From the NCBI RefSeq assembly GCF_013488225.1, contig NZ_CP041238.1:4004501-4068500 (forward strand): a DNA stretch of 64,000 bases, given 5' to 3'. Made by a program: the position numbers and the translations under genes. Position 1 is the stretch's first letter; each line of letters opens with the position of its first letter. This document shows positions 52,772-61,405 of this stretch, piece by piece. Origin of the DNA: Sinorhizobium mexicanum. GTDB taxonomy: Bacteria > Pseudomonadota > Alphaproteobacteria > Rhizobiales > Rhizobiaceae. The notes under the pieces are model-generated. The model did not search any database. It saw nothing but the letters and a program-made list of their open reading frames with translations, and was not told the DNA's origin.

Positions 52772-54388
52772 ATGATCCGTATATTGTTCTTCATCCTTTT
52801 CGTGCTGTGTCTCGGCCTCGGCTTTGCGTGGCTGGCCGATCGGCCGGGGGAACTGTCGCTGATCTGGCAGGGACAGCGCATCGAAATGACGCTGATGCGC
52901 GCCGCGTCCATCCTCATCTCGCTCTTTGCCGCCGTCCTGATCGTCGTCTGGTTGATCCGGACAATCTGGCTGTCGCCCCATACCGTTACGCGCTATTTCC
53001 GCGCCCGTAAGCGTGATCGCGGCTACCAGGCGCTTTCGACGGGGCTGATCGCCGCCGGCGCCGGCGATGCCAATCTTGCCCGCAAGATGTCGGCGCGAAG
53101 CCGCGGCCTGATCAGTGCCGACCAGGAGCCGCTCATCCACCTGCTTGAGGCACAGACCGCGCTGATCGAAGGTAAATACGACGACGCGCGCAAGAAATTC
53201 GAGCTGATGGCCGACGATCCCGAAACGCGGGAACTCGGCCTGCGCGGCCTGTTCCTCGAAGCCAAGCGGCTCGGTGCCAAAGAGGCTGCCCGGCAATATG
53301 CTGAGCGTGCCGCGGAGAAGGCGCCGCACCTGCCATGGGCAACGCTGGCGACGCTCGATCACCGCAGCCAGGCAGGACAATGGGACGAGGCGATCCGCCT
53401 TCTCGACCAGAGCCGCACCGCCAATGTCCTCGACCGCAAGGAGGCGGACCGGAAGAAGGCCGTGCTTCTCACTGCCCGCGCGATGGCGAAGCTCGACGCT
53501 GACCCGAAAGCGGCGCGTGACGACGGCCTTGCCGCGCTGAAACTCGACGACAGCCTGGTGCCGGCGGCGCTGGTAACGGCCAAGGCGCTGTTCCGCGAAG
53601 ACAATCTGCGCAAGGGCGCGGGGATTCTCGAAAGGATGTGGAAGCAGCAACCGCATCCGGACGTGGCAAGGCTCTACGTCAGAGCGCGCGGAGGCGATTC
53701 CGCCCTCGACCGTTTGAAGCGTGCGAAGAAGCTCGAATCGCTCCGCAGCAACAATGCCGTCTCCTTGTCAGCGGTCGCGGAGGCCGCACTCGAGGCACGC
53801 GAGCTGCCGCTTGCCCGTACCAAGGCGGAGACCGCCGCACGACTCGAGCCGACGGAAAGCGTCTTCCTGCTGCTCGCCGATATCGAGGAAGCGGACACCG
53901 GCGACGAGGGCCGTATCCGCCATTGGATGGCGCAGGCGCTGCGCAGTCCGCGCGATCCGGCCTGGACCGCCGACGGTGTCACTTCGCCGTCGTGGCTGCC
54001 GGTGTCGCCGGTCAGCGGAAGGCTCGACGCCTTCGAATGGAAGGCCCCGGCCTTGCAGCTTTCCGACAAGCTCGCAAATGGCCATCCGAGCGCCGACGAG
54101 GCGATCCGCAGCCTCCCGCCCGTCGCGACCGCCGAGCACGTGGCAGAGCACGCGACGCCGAAGCCAGCCCCGCCGCCAGCAACGCCAGCGGTCCTGGAAG
54201 CCGAGCGTGAGACAGTAATCAAGGTTCCGGAGAGGAAGGAAGCGGCTCCCTCTCCTGCCAAGAAAAAGGAAGAGACCGCCGAGGAAGAGCCGGCTCCCTT
54301 TTTCGGCCGGCCGCCAGACGATCCCGGCGTTCGCGAGGCGACGGCCGGCGAAAAGGCGTCGGACAAGGCAGGCTTCCGGCTGTTTTGA
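52772..54388 (+). CDS. HemY_N-domain TPR membrane protein
   Basis: This 538-residue protein has two N-terminal transmembrane helices (about 1-20 and 43-65) with the HemY_N domain, then TPR-like helical repeats, and a C-terminal Pro/Glu-rich tail ending GFRLF. It is the E. coli HemY-type protein tied to haem synthesis, not the protoporphyrinogen oxidase that shares that gene name. It follows the Mic60 homologue by 19 bases, with AAGGAGG upstream. It probably acts with Mic60 in the membrane. Confidence 0.9.
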   Translation: MIRILFFILFVLCLGLGFAWLADRPGELSLIWQGQRIEMTLMRAASILISLFAAVLIVVWLIRTIWLSPHTVTRYFRARKRDRGYQALSTGLIAAGAGDANLARKMSARSRGLISADQEPLIHLLEAQTALIEGKYDDARKKFELMADDPETRELGLRGLFLEAKRLGAKEAARQYAERAAEKAPHLPWATLATLDHRSQAGQWDEAIRLLDQSRTANVLDRKEADRKKAVLLTARAMAKLDADPKAARDDGLAALKLDDSLVPAALVTAKALFREDNLRKGAGILERMWKQQPHPDVARLYVRARGGDSALDRLKRAKKLESLRSNNAVSLSAVAEAALEARELPLARTKAETAARLEPTESVFLLLADIEEADTGDEGRIRHWMAQALRSPRDPAWTADGVTSPSWLPVSPVSGRLDAFEWKAPALQLSDKLANGHPSADEAIRSLPPVATAEHVAEHATPKPAPPPATPAVLEAERETVIKVPERKEAAPSPAKKKEETAEEEPAPFFGRPPDDPGVREATAGEKASDKAGFRLF

Positions 54389-54412
54389 ACTTCGAAGACT
54401 GTGGGCGAAGAC

Positions 54413-54895
54413 ATGTTAGAACGGTTTCAAGCGTTTCTCGAAAGCTTGGCAGGCTCCGCGGCGCCTATAAAAAAGGGCGATCCGCGCGTCGCCGTGATCG
54501 CACTGTGCCTCCAGGTCATGGAGGCCGACGGAACCATTCTGGCTGCCGAGCGCCGCAAGATGCGCGAGATCATCAAAGACCACTATAAACTCGACGATGC
54601 GCGCCTCAACAAGCTCGTCGAGGCCGGCGAGACCGCCGAAAGCGAGGCGATCGACTTCTACAAGTTCACTACCGAGATCAAGCGCGAGCTCTCCGAGGAG
54701 CAGCGGATCGAGCTCATCGGCATGCTGTGGGAGATCGTCTATGCCGATGGCATCCGCAACGAAATCGAAGATCACGTGATCTGGCGGATCGCCGACCTCC
54801 TGGGCGTATCCGGGCGCGACCGCATCTTGAAGCGGCAGGAAGTTGCCGCCAGGATCGACGCGAAGGAGAAGAACGACACGCAGCAGGAAGACTGA
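54413..54895 (+). CDS. TerB family protein
   Basis: This 160-residue alpha-helical protein resembles the TerB/DjlA-type domain of tellurite resistance proteins: ALCLQVMEADGTILAAERRKM and the second Asp/Glu-rich block WEIVYADGIRNEIEDHVIWRIADLLGV, possibly metal binding. ATG 54413 is used; a GTG 12 bases upstream is possible. The next gene starts 1 base after the TGA. Confidence 0.85.
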   Translation: MLERFQAFLESLAGSAAPIKKGDPRVAVIALCLQVMEADGTILAAERRKMREIIKDHYKLDDARLNKLVEAGETAESEAIDFYKFTTEIKRELSEEQRIELIGMLWEIVYADGIRNEIEDHVIWRIADLLGVSGRDRILKRQEVAARIDAKEKNDTQQED

Positions 54896-54896
54896 A

Positions 54897-55646
54897 ATGC
54901 CTGCAGGGGCCGACGACGTCAAAAGACCAATCCTCATAATCCTGCATCAGGAGCGATCGAGCGCCGGCCGTGTGGGACAGATTCTCCAGCGCAAGGGCTT
55001 CGCGCTCGACATCCGCCGCCCCGCGCTCGGCGACGAGCTGCCGCCAACGCTGGAGGGCCACTCCGGAACCATCGTCTTCGGCGGCCCGATGAGCGCCAAC
55101 GACGAGGAAGAGTTCGTCCGCCGCGAGATCGACTGGCTGTCGGTCCCGCTGCTCGAGAACAAGCCCTATCTCGGCATCTGCCTTGGCGCGCAGATGCTGG
55201 CCCGCAACCTGGGCGGCAAGGTCGCGCCGCATCACGAGGGCATGACGGAAATCGGCTGGTATCCGCTAAAGGCCACCGAAGCCGGCAAGGCGCTGATCGA
55301 CTGGCCGGCCATGGTCTATCACTTTCACCGGGAGGGGTTCGACCTGCCCGTCGGCGCCGAGCTGCTGGCGACCGGCGAGACCTATCCGAACCAGGCCTTC
55401 CGCTACGGTGAGAACGCCTGGGGCATTCAGTTTCATGGCGAACTGACGCGCGCGATGATGCATCGCTGGGTGGTCCACGGTGCGCACCGCTTCGTGCTGC
55501 CTGGCGCCCAGATCGGCAAGGCGCATCTCGAGGGGCGCATGATTCACGATCATCATTTGCGGACCTGGATGGAGAATTTCCTCGAACTGATTTTTTTGCG
55601 CGGCGGGGAGGCAGCCGGCGCACCCGGGGGGCAAGACCGAGGGTAA
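54897..55646 (+). CDS. Class I glutamine amidotransferase family protein
   Basis: This 249-residue class I amidotransferase has the nucleophile Cys in LGICLGAQML (about residue 95) and the His of the triad in WGIQFHGE (about 181). It is of the stand-alone type seen next to GMP-synthase-like proteins. ATG 54897 begins 1 base after the TerB stop and after AGGAAGACTGA; a longer frame upstream overlaps TerB. The acceptor is unknown. Confidence 0.88.
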   Translation: MPAGADDVKRPILIILHQERSSAGRVGQILQRKGFALDIRRPALGDELPPTLEGHSGTIVFGGPMSANDEEEFVRREIDWLSVPLLENKPYLGICLGAQMLARNLGGKVAPHHEGMTEIGWYPLKATEAGKALIDWPAMVYHFHREGFDLPVGAELLATGETYPNQAFRYGENAWGIQFHGELTRAMMHRWVVHGAHRFVLPGAQIGKAHLEGRMIHDHHLRTWMENFLELIFLRGGEAAGAPGGQDRG

Positions 55647-55680
55647 CGAAAACGGCTCTGCCGTCCTCCCCGCGATATCA

Positions 55681-56928
55681 TCAGACTACTGGATGCTCTT
55701 CCGGAACGTCGAGCGTATCGATCTTGCGCAATTGCGGGAATCCGGCCGCCCAGAGAAGCGCCACGAGCAGCGTGCCGACGCCGCCGAAGGCGACTGCGAA
55801 GACAGCACCGAAACCCGAGGCCATCATGCCGGCGCGGAATTCGCCAAGCTCGTTCGACGCGCCGACGAACACCATGTTGACCGCGTTGACGCGGCCGCGC
55901 AGTTCGTCCGGAGTCCAGAGCGTGATCAGGATTTCGCGAACGTAGACCGAGATCATGTCCGCCGCACCCATGACGACAAGCGCTGCGATCGAGATCCAGG
56001 CTGTCGCCGACAGGCCGAAGACGATGGTCGCGACGCCGAAAAGCGCAACGCCCATAAACATGTAGAAACCTGCGCGGTTGCGGATCGGGTGGGCGGCAAG
56101 CCAGACGGCCATGCCGACGGCACCGACGCCCGGTGCAGCCCGCAGAAGGCCGAGCCCCCAGGGGCCGAGCGCCAGGACATCGCGGGCAAAGACCGGCATC
56201 AGCGCCACCGCGCCGCCGAGCAGCACGGCAAAGAGATCGAGCGAGATCGCCCCCAGCACGACCTTCTCCGCCCTGATATAGCGGAAGCCCGCCGTGATCG
56301 TCTGCCAGCTTTGTCCGGAGGCGGGCGTGCGCACTGTGGGCTTGGGCACGGCAAAGACCATCAGGGCAGCCGCCGCAAAGAAGGAGAGACTGACCGCGTA
56401 GGGCACAACAGGACCGAAACCATAGAGGAGGCCGCCGGCGACCGGCCCGACGATCGTCGCCGTCTGCCAGGAGGTCGAATTCCAGGCGATCGCATTGGGC
56501 ACGTGCTCGACTGGCACCAGATTGGGAGCGAGCGACTGCGCCGCCGGCCCAAGAAACGCCCGCTCGATCCCGAAGACGACGAGGATCGCATAGACCGGCC
56601 AGGGCGAAAACAGCCCCTTCACGGTCAACAGGAGCAGCGCAGACGCACAAAGCGTGCTCACCGTCATGCAGATACCCATGATGACGCGGCGGTTGTAGCG
56701 ATCGGCGACGGTCCCCGTCACCAGAATCAGGACCAGCGATGGCAGGAACTGGAAAAGGCCGATGAGGCCGAGATCGAACGGATCGCGCGTCAGGTCATAG
56801 ATCTGCCAGCCGACGGCGACCGACATGATCTGAATGGCGAAATAGGCGAGGAAGCGGGAGAAGAAATAGCGCCGATAGCCGACATGCCTGAAGGCGGCGA
56901 AACGATGCGCGGCGTGAACGACGGACAT
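55681..56928 (-). CDS. MFS transporter (EntS-like exporter)
   Basis: This 415-residue major-facilitator protein has twelve predicted helices and the loop motif DRYNRRVIMG after helix two, in the MFS_3 branch with EntS-type siderophore/drug exporters. The start ATG 56928 is preferred (MSVVHAAHRFAAF). The 20 residues ahead of it are encoded by a P1 repeat and are not family-like. It converges with the amidotransferase gene. Confidence 0.9.
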   Translation of the reverse strand: MSVVHAAHRFAAFRHVGYRRYFFSRFLAYFAIQIMSVAVGWQIYDLTRDPFDLGLIGLFQFLPSLVLILVTGTVADRYNRRVIMGICMTVSTLCASALLLLTVKGLFSPWPVYAILVVFGIERAFLGPAAQSLAPNLVPVEHVPNAIAWNSTSWQTATIVGPVAGGLLYGFGPVVPYAVSLSFFAAAALMVFAVPKPTVRTPASGQSWQTITAGFRYIRAEKVVLGAISLDLFAVLLGGAVALMPVFARDVLALGPWGLGLLRAAPGVGAVGMAVWLAAHPIRNRAGFYMFMGVALFGVATIVFGLSATAWISIAALVVMGAADMISVYVREILITLWTPDELRGRVNAVNMVFVGASNELGEFRAGMMASGFGAVFAVAFGGVGTLLVALLWAAGFPQLRKIDTLDVPEEHPVV

Positions 56929-56941
56929 TTGGGGGAAGCTC

Positions 56942-57052
56942 CTACTGCATGACTCCTTAAATCGGAATCGATTTAAGGACAAAATCATTCAGAAACTTAA
57001 AGCTCTACAGCGACCTATGCGCGTCTGATTAGACGCGCATAGGTCGCTGTAG
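56942..57052 (-). repeat. Two-stem palindromic repeat (family P1), copy 3 (inverted)
   Basis: In reverse orientation this carries CTACAGCG, GCGCGTCT with AGACGCGC, and the second stem TCCTTAAATCG paired with CGATTTAAGGA. It runs to within about 14 bases of the MFS start codon. Confidence 0.85.
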
Positions 57053-57168
57053 AGGCGGCAAAGGACTGGCGCAAGGCCATTAAACATGATCGCGCACGAC
57101 GAAGCGTCGTACTTGCCCGTTTAGTTTCCAATGTCTACATGTCTGTCAACAACGAATTGGAGACTGGC

Positions 57169-57465
57169 ATGATTGCTGTCATCGCAACCTTGAACTTCAT
57201 TATCAACATTGCCTGGTTCCTGATCATAGCGTCGGCCATCTTTTCCTGGCTCTACGCCTTCAACGTGATCAACGTGAACAACCACGCGATCAACATGATC
57301 GGCCGTTCGCTCTATCAGCTGACGGAGCCGCTCTATCGGCCCATCCGCCGCGTCCTGCCGGACATGGGCGGCGTCGATCTCTCGCCGCTGGTCGTCCTCG
57401 TGATCCTCTATTTCATCTGGTACTTCCTCAACACGACGGTCGCCTCGGCGGTGATCGGCATATAA
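57169..57465 (+). CDS. YggT family membrane protein
   Basis: This 98-residue protein has two hydrophobic helices and the YggT signature: IASAIFSWLYAFNVIN, then LTEPLYRPIRRVLPDMGGVDLSPLVV. The function is linked by context to cell division or osmotic response. The start is ATG 57169, after GGAG; an ATG ten codons earlier lacks a site. It is followed directly by yggU. Confidence 0.9.
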   Translation: MIAVIATLNFIINIAWFLIIASAIFSWLYAFNVINVNNHAINMIGRSLYQLTEPLYRPIRRVLPDMGGVDLSPLVVLVILYFIWYFLNTTVASAVIGI

Positions 57466-57786
57466 GTGCACGCGGCGCTGACCAGCCTTGACGATCATGT
57501 CCGCTTGACCGTTCGGCTGACGCCGAATGGCGGCCGCGATACGATCGACGGCTTCGAAAGTGCTGCCGACGGAGAGGAATATCTCAAGGTTCGCGTTCGC
57601 GCCGTGCCGGAAAAGGGCAAGGCGAACCAGGCGCTGATCGCGCTGCTGGCAAAACAGTTCGGCATCGCAAAGAACAGGATCGCGCTCGTTTCCGGCGACA
57701 CGCAGCGCAAAAAAATCCTCCGGATCGAGGCCGATCCGGAGGATATCATCAAGCGGCTCGCCGAAATCGTCGGCGGCGTGAAATGA
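57466..57786 (+). CDS. DUF167 (YggU) family protein
   Basis: This 106-residue protein carries the DUF167 block KVRVRAVPEKGKANQALIALLAKQFG. It starts at GTG 57466, directly after the YggT stop, and the yggT-yggU pair is common in bacteria. The function is unknown. A strong hairpin follows. Confidence 0.92.
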   Translation: MHAALTSLDDHVRLTVRLTPNGGRDTIDGFESAADGEEYLKVRVRAVPEKGKANQALIALLAKQFGIAKNRIALVSGDTQRKKILRIEADPEDIIKRLAEIVGGVK

Positions 57787-57787
57787 T

Positions 57788-57828
57788 GCATGTCGCCCAA
57801 AAGTGTGCAGCGGTTTTGGGCGACATGC
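57788..57828. terminator. Perfect 15-base hairpin between yggU and ppa
   Basis: Arms GCATGTCGCCCAAAA and its complement flank an 11-base loop. It sits between convergent stops (57786 and 57857) and probably ends both transcripts. Its core matches a common palindromic repeat. Confidence 0.7.
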
Positions 57829-57856
57829 ACAAGTAGCTGAACGCGAAGCGCTTTAG

Positions 57857-58390
57857 CTACTTCTTTGCCTTGGCGCGCTCGACCGCTTCCTTGATCAACT
57901 GCTTGGCAACGGTCGCGTCCTTCCAGCCGAAGATCTTTACCCACTTGCCGGGCTCCAGATCCTTGTAGTGCTCGAAGAAGTGCTCGATCTGCTTGAGCGT
58001 GATTTCCGGCAGGTCGGTATAGTCGTGGACCTTGTCATAGCGCATGGTGAGGTGCGTCGAAGGCACGGCGATGATCTTCTCGTCCTGACCGGAATTGTCT
58101 TCCATCATCATCACCCCGATCGGACGGACATTGATGACGCAGCCCGGCACCAGCGGGCGGGTGTTGCAGATCAACACGTCGATCGGATCGCCGTCGTCGG
58201 ACAGCGTGTGCGGAACGAAGCCGTAATTGCCCGGATAGGTCATCGGCGTATAGAGGAAGCGGTCGACCACCAGCGTGCCGGCTTCCTTGTCCATTTCGTA
58301 CTTGATCGGATGCCCGCCGACCGGAACTTCCACGATAACATTGACATCTTCCGGTGGATTCTTTCCGATGGAAATCGCGTCGATCCGCAT
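57857..58390 (-). CDS. ppa: Inorganic pyrophosphatase
   Basis: This 177-residue family I pyrophosphatase has the metal-binding [19 protein letters not shown] and [14 protein letters not shown] blocks. It hydrolyses pyrophosphate from biosynthesis. Start ATG 58390 follows a strong GGAGGT; the frame runs 33 codons further upstream over a repeat. Confidence 0.98.
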   Translation of the reverse strand: MRIDAISIGKNPPEDVNVIVEVPVGGHPIKYEMDKEAGTLVVDRFLYTPMTYPGNYGFVPHTLSDDGDPIDVLICNTRPLVPGCVINVRPIGVMMMEDNSGQDEKIIAVPSTHLTMRYDKVHDYTDLPEITLKQIEHFFEHYKDLEPGKWVKIFGWKDATVAKQLIKEAVERAKAKK

Positions 58391-58498
58391 GAGTACCTCC
58401 AGGGGTCGGTTGAAATTCGCCCCGTCGGATAAAGGGAAACATGCCGCAATGCAACATAACTTTCGTCCGGATAGGGGAATGGCAGCCACGCAAAAGTG

Positions 58499-58541
58499 CC
58501 ACAGCGTCCTTTGCGCGTCTGACTAGACGCGTTGCGCTGTA
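58499..58541. repeat. P1-family fragment (first stem only)
   Basis: ACAGCGTCC, GCGCGTCT with AGACGCGT, and GCGCTGTAGG. It lies between the GNAT stop at 58602 and the ppa start and may form a stem in the transcript. Confidence 0.65.
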
Positions 58542-58601
58542 GGCGGGCGGCAGGGCCAAAAAAAGGCATGCGGAAGGCTTTTCAGTGAAGGACGAGACCC
58601 G

Positions 58602-59108
58602 TCAGTTCCAGACGAAGCCGACTTTCTTCAGGTATCTGTCGCCGAAATCTTCCATGCCCTCGGCAATGTCGCTGCCACCGGCAGTCTGGAAGAAGCTGTA
58701 GGCGTGTTCGCTGTCTTCGAGGCACCAGACGACGAGGCCACGGCAGCCAAGTGACCTCAAGAGGCTTTTTGCCTCGCGGAAGAGAATGCGTCCGAGGCCG
58801 ATGCCCTGATACTCGGGCCGCAGGTAGATTTCGTAGATCTCACCTTCCTGCGGCAGCGCTCGCGCGCGGCTCAGGCCGAGCGTGGCATAGCCGGCGATCG
58901 TGCCGGCGACATCGACGACGAGCAATGTCGCCGGCCCGCGCGTGGCCTTGCGCCACCAGGTTTCGTCGCGGCGGTTGACCATCTGGACGAGGGGACGATG
59001 CGGAATGATGCCGCCATAGGCTTGCAACCAGGAAATGCGATGCACCTCGGCGATCGCCGCCGCCTCATGTGGCTCCCCGGGCCTGACCTCGATCGAAACA
59101 GTCTTCAT
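58602..59108 (-). CDS. GNAT family N-acetyltransferase
   Basis: This 168-residue GNAT enzyme has the acetyl-CoA motif A in LRPEYQGIGLGRILF and an ending GDRYLKKVGFVWN. The substrate is unknown. It starts with ATG 59108 and has a CtrA-like box about 100 bases upstream. Confidence 0.88.
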   Translation of the reverse strand: MKTVSIEVRPGEPHEAAAIAEVHRISWLQAYGGIIPHRPLVQMVNRRDETWWRKATRGPATLLVVDVAGTIAGYATLGLSRARALPQEGEIYEIYLRPEYQGIGLGRILFREAKSLLRSLGCRGLVVWCLEDSEHAYSFFQTAGGSDIAEGMEDFGDRYLKKVGFVWN

Positions 59109-59205
59109 GACCTGACTCTAAGCACACGACACGGCGAACCGGAATCCCGCCGGGCTGCCGGGCGGAGTTAACCCACAGGCAACTTTAACGGCATCCGAAT
59201 GAAGG

Positions 59206-59221
59206 TTAACGCCTTTTTAAC
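59206..59221. promoter_or_regulatory. CtrA-like box (TTAA-N7-TTAAC)
   Basis: TTAACGCCTTTTTAAC is an exact CtrA-type motif, with further TTAAC half sites nearby (59168 and 59185). It lies 98-113 bases upstream of the leftward GNAT gene and downstream of the typA terminator. Confidence 0.45.
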
Positions 59222-59253
59222 TTTATCCGCAAGCCGCCCGCGATCGGCACGCA

Positions 59254-59282
59254 CAGCAAAAACCCCGGATCGCCCCGGGGTT
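59254..59282 (-). terminator. Terminator of typA
   Basis: On the minus strand AACCCCGG pairs with CCGGGGTT around a 6-base loop and is followed by TTTTTG. It lies about 175 bases beyond the typA stop, after a RIME-like element, so the element is in the typA 3' end. Confidence 0.82.
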
Positions 59283-59327
59283 GTGAATGTTTTCGATTTT
59301 GCGATTGAGGTGTCAGAACAACTGGCT

Positions 59328-59440
59328 CGTGCCCTCACCCTGGCCCTCTCCCCGCAAGCGGGCGAGGGGACTGGGGCCGCATCGCGAGTTCCCTTCTCCC
59401 CGTCAAAACGGGGAAGATGGCGGCGGGCCGGATGAGGGGC
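59328..59440 (+). repeat. RIME-like intergenic element
   Basis: Two hairpin units (CTCTCCCCGCAAGCGGGCGAGG and CTTCTCCCCGTCAAAACGGGGAAGA, both imperfect) end in GGCGGGCCGGATGAGGGG, as in the other copies. The gap 59109-59456 holds this, the typA terminator and the CtrA-like box. Confidence 0.75.
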
Positions 59441-59456
59441 CGTCTCGCCCCGTGGC

Positions 59457-61283
59457 TTACGCCGCGCCGGCGGTGCGCGCCTTCTCGAAGCGCTTGCGCT
59501 CATGCGGGTCGAGGTGGAGCTTTCTCAGCCGGATCGACTTCGGCGTCACTTCCACCAGTTCGTCGTCCTGGATCCAGGAAAGGGCCCGTTCGAGGGTCAT
59601 CTTGATCGGCGGCGTCAGGCGGACGGCCTCGTCCTTGCCGGCGGCGCGCATGTTGGTGAGCTTCTTGCCCTTAAGGACGTTGACCTCGAGGTCGTTGTCG
59701 CGGGTGTGGATGCCGATGATCATGCCCTCATAGACCTTCTCGCCCGGCTCGATCACCATCGGGCCGCGGTCTTCGAGGTTGAAGAGCGCATAGGCCACCG
59801 CTTCGCCCGCCTCATTGGAGAGCAGCACGCCGTTGATGCGGCCGCCAATCTCGCCCTTGTAGGGCTGATAGTCGTGGAACAGGCGGTTCATGATCGCCGT
59901 GCCACGCGTATCGGTCAGAAGTTCCGACTGGTAGCCGATAAGGCCGCGGGTCGGGGCGAAGAAGACGAGGCGGACGCGGTTGCCGCCCGACGGCCGGAGT
60001 TCGACCATCTCGGCCTTGCGCTCCGACATCTTTTGAACGACGACGCCGGAATGCTCCTCGTCGACGTCGATGACCACCTCCTCGATCGGCTCGAGAAGCT
60101 GGCCGCTTTCATCCTTGTGCATGACGACGCGCGGGCGGGATACGGCAAGCTCGAACCCTTCGCGGCGCATCGTCTCGATGAGCACTGCAAGCTGCAATTC
60201 GCCGCGGCCGGAAACGAAGAAGGAGTCCTTCTCGGACGATTCCTCGATCTTGAGCGCCACATTGCCTTCGGCTTCCTTGAACAGGCGGTCGCGGATGACG
60301 CGCGAGGTCACCTTGTCGCCCTCGGTGCCGGCAAGCGGCGAGTCGTTGACGATGAAGGACATGGTCACGGTCGGCGGATCGATCGGCTGCGCCTTGAGCG
60401 GCTCGGTGATCGAGGGATCACAGAAGGTGTCGGCGACGGTGCCCTTGGTAAGGCCCGCGATCGCGACGATGTCGCCAGCCTGCCCTTCCTCGATCGGCTG
60501 GCGCTCGATCCCGCGGAACGCGAGGATCTTCGAGATCCGCCCGGATTCGAGCACGGTGCCGTCCTGCGCCAGGACCTTGACCGCCTGGTTCGGCTTCACC
60601 GAGCCGGAATGGATGCGGCCGGTGATGATGCGGCCGAGGAACGGGTTGGCTTCGAGGATGGTGCCGATCATCCGGAACGGGCCTTCGGCGACCGTCGGCT
60701 CCGGCACGTGCTTCAACACGAGATCGAAGAGCGGCCCCATGCCCTGGTCCTTCGGGCCTTCCGGATTGACATTCATCCAGCCGTCGCGGCCTGAACCGTA
60801 AAGGATCGGGAAGTCGAGCTGTTCGTCGGTGGCGTCGAGATTGGCGAAGAGGTCAAAGACCTCATTGATGACTTCCTCGTGGCGGCCATCCGGACGGTCG
60901 ATCTTGTTGATCGCGACAATCGGCTTCAGGCCGACCTTCAGCGCCTTGCCGACGACGAACTTCGTCTGCGGCATCGGGCCTTCGGAAGCGTCGACGAGCA
61001 CGATGGCGCCATCCACCATGTTGAGGATGCGCTCAACCTCGCCGCCGAAGTCGGCGTGGCCGGGGGTGTCGACGATGTTGATGCGCACGCCCTTCCAGAC
61101 GACCGAGGTCGCCTTGGCGAGAATGGTGATGCCGCGCTCCTTCTCCAAGTCGTTGGAATCCATGACGCGCTCGGCGACGCGCTGGTTGTCGCGGAAGGCG
61201 CCGGACTGCTTCAAGAGCTCGTCGACAAGCGTCGTTTTTCCATGGTCGACGTGCGCGATGATCGCGATGTTACGAATGCTCAT
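59457..61283 (-). CDS. typA: Translational GTPase TypA/BipA
   Basis: This 608-residue ribosome-associated GTPase has G1 AHVDHGKT, G3 [11 protein letters not shown]4 NKIDR, and the C-terminal BipA domain ([19 protein letters not shown]). It supports growth and ribosome assembly under cold and stress. It is preceded by a 122-base gap from the phosphatase stop. Confidence 0.98.
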   Translation of the reverse strand: MSIRNIAIIAHVDHGKTTLVDELLKQSGAFRDNQRVAERVMDSNDLEKERGITILAKATSVVWKGVRINIVDTPGHADFGGEVERILNMVDGAIVLVDASEGPMPQTKFVVGKALKVGLKPIVAINKIDRPDGRHEEVINEVFDLFANLDATDEQLDFPILYGSGRDGWMNVNPEGPKDQGMGPLFDLVLKHVPEPTVAEGPFRMIGTILEANPFLGRIITGRIHSGSVKPNQAVKVLAQDGTVLESGRISKILAFRGIERQPIEEGQAGDIVAIAGLTKGTVADTFCDPSITEPLKAQPIDPPTVTMSFIVNDSPLAGTEGDKVTSRVIRDRLFKEAEGNVALKIEESSEKDSFFVSGRGELQLAVLIETMRREGFELAVSRPRVVMHKDESGQLLEPIEEVVIDVDEEHSGVVVQKMSERKAEMVELRPSGGNRVRLVFFAPTRGLIGYQSELLTDTRGTAIMNRLFHDYQPYKGEIGGRINGVLLSNEAGEAVAYALFNLEDRGPMVIEPGEKVYEGMIIGIHTRDNDLEVNVLKGKKLTNMRAAGKDEAVRLTPPIKMTLERALSWIQDDELVEVTPKSIRLRKLHLDPHERKRFEKARTAGAA

Positions 61284-61405
61284 TTTTTCTCTCGGAAAGT
61301 TCTGGGCACGCGCGACAGGGCGGGTACCGCTTTTCAGTTGCCGCGCTCATACAAGTTTTTTTGCATAAGCGAAAGGGGGCCTGCGCGCAGACCAGCTCTG
61401 CAGCC

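Noticed and set aside
52772..54388. Naming the gene as protoporphyrinogen oxidase HemY
   Set aside because: It has HemY_N and TPR features and no FAD motif; the shared gene name is misleading.
55693..56952. A 419-codon plus-strand frame opposite the MFS gene
   Set aside because: It is highly charged antisense sequence over a clear transporter.
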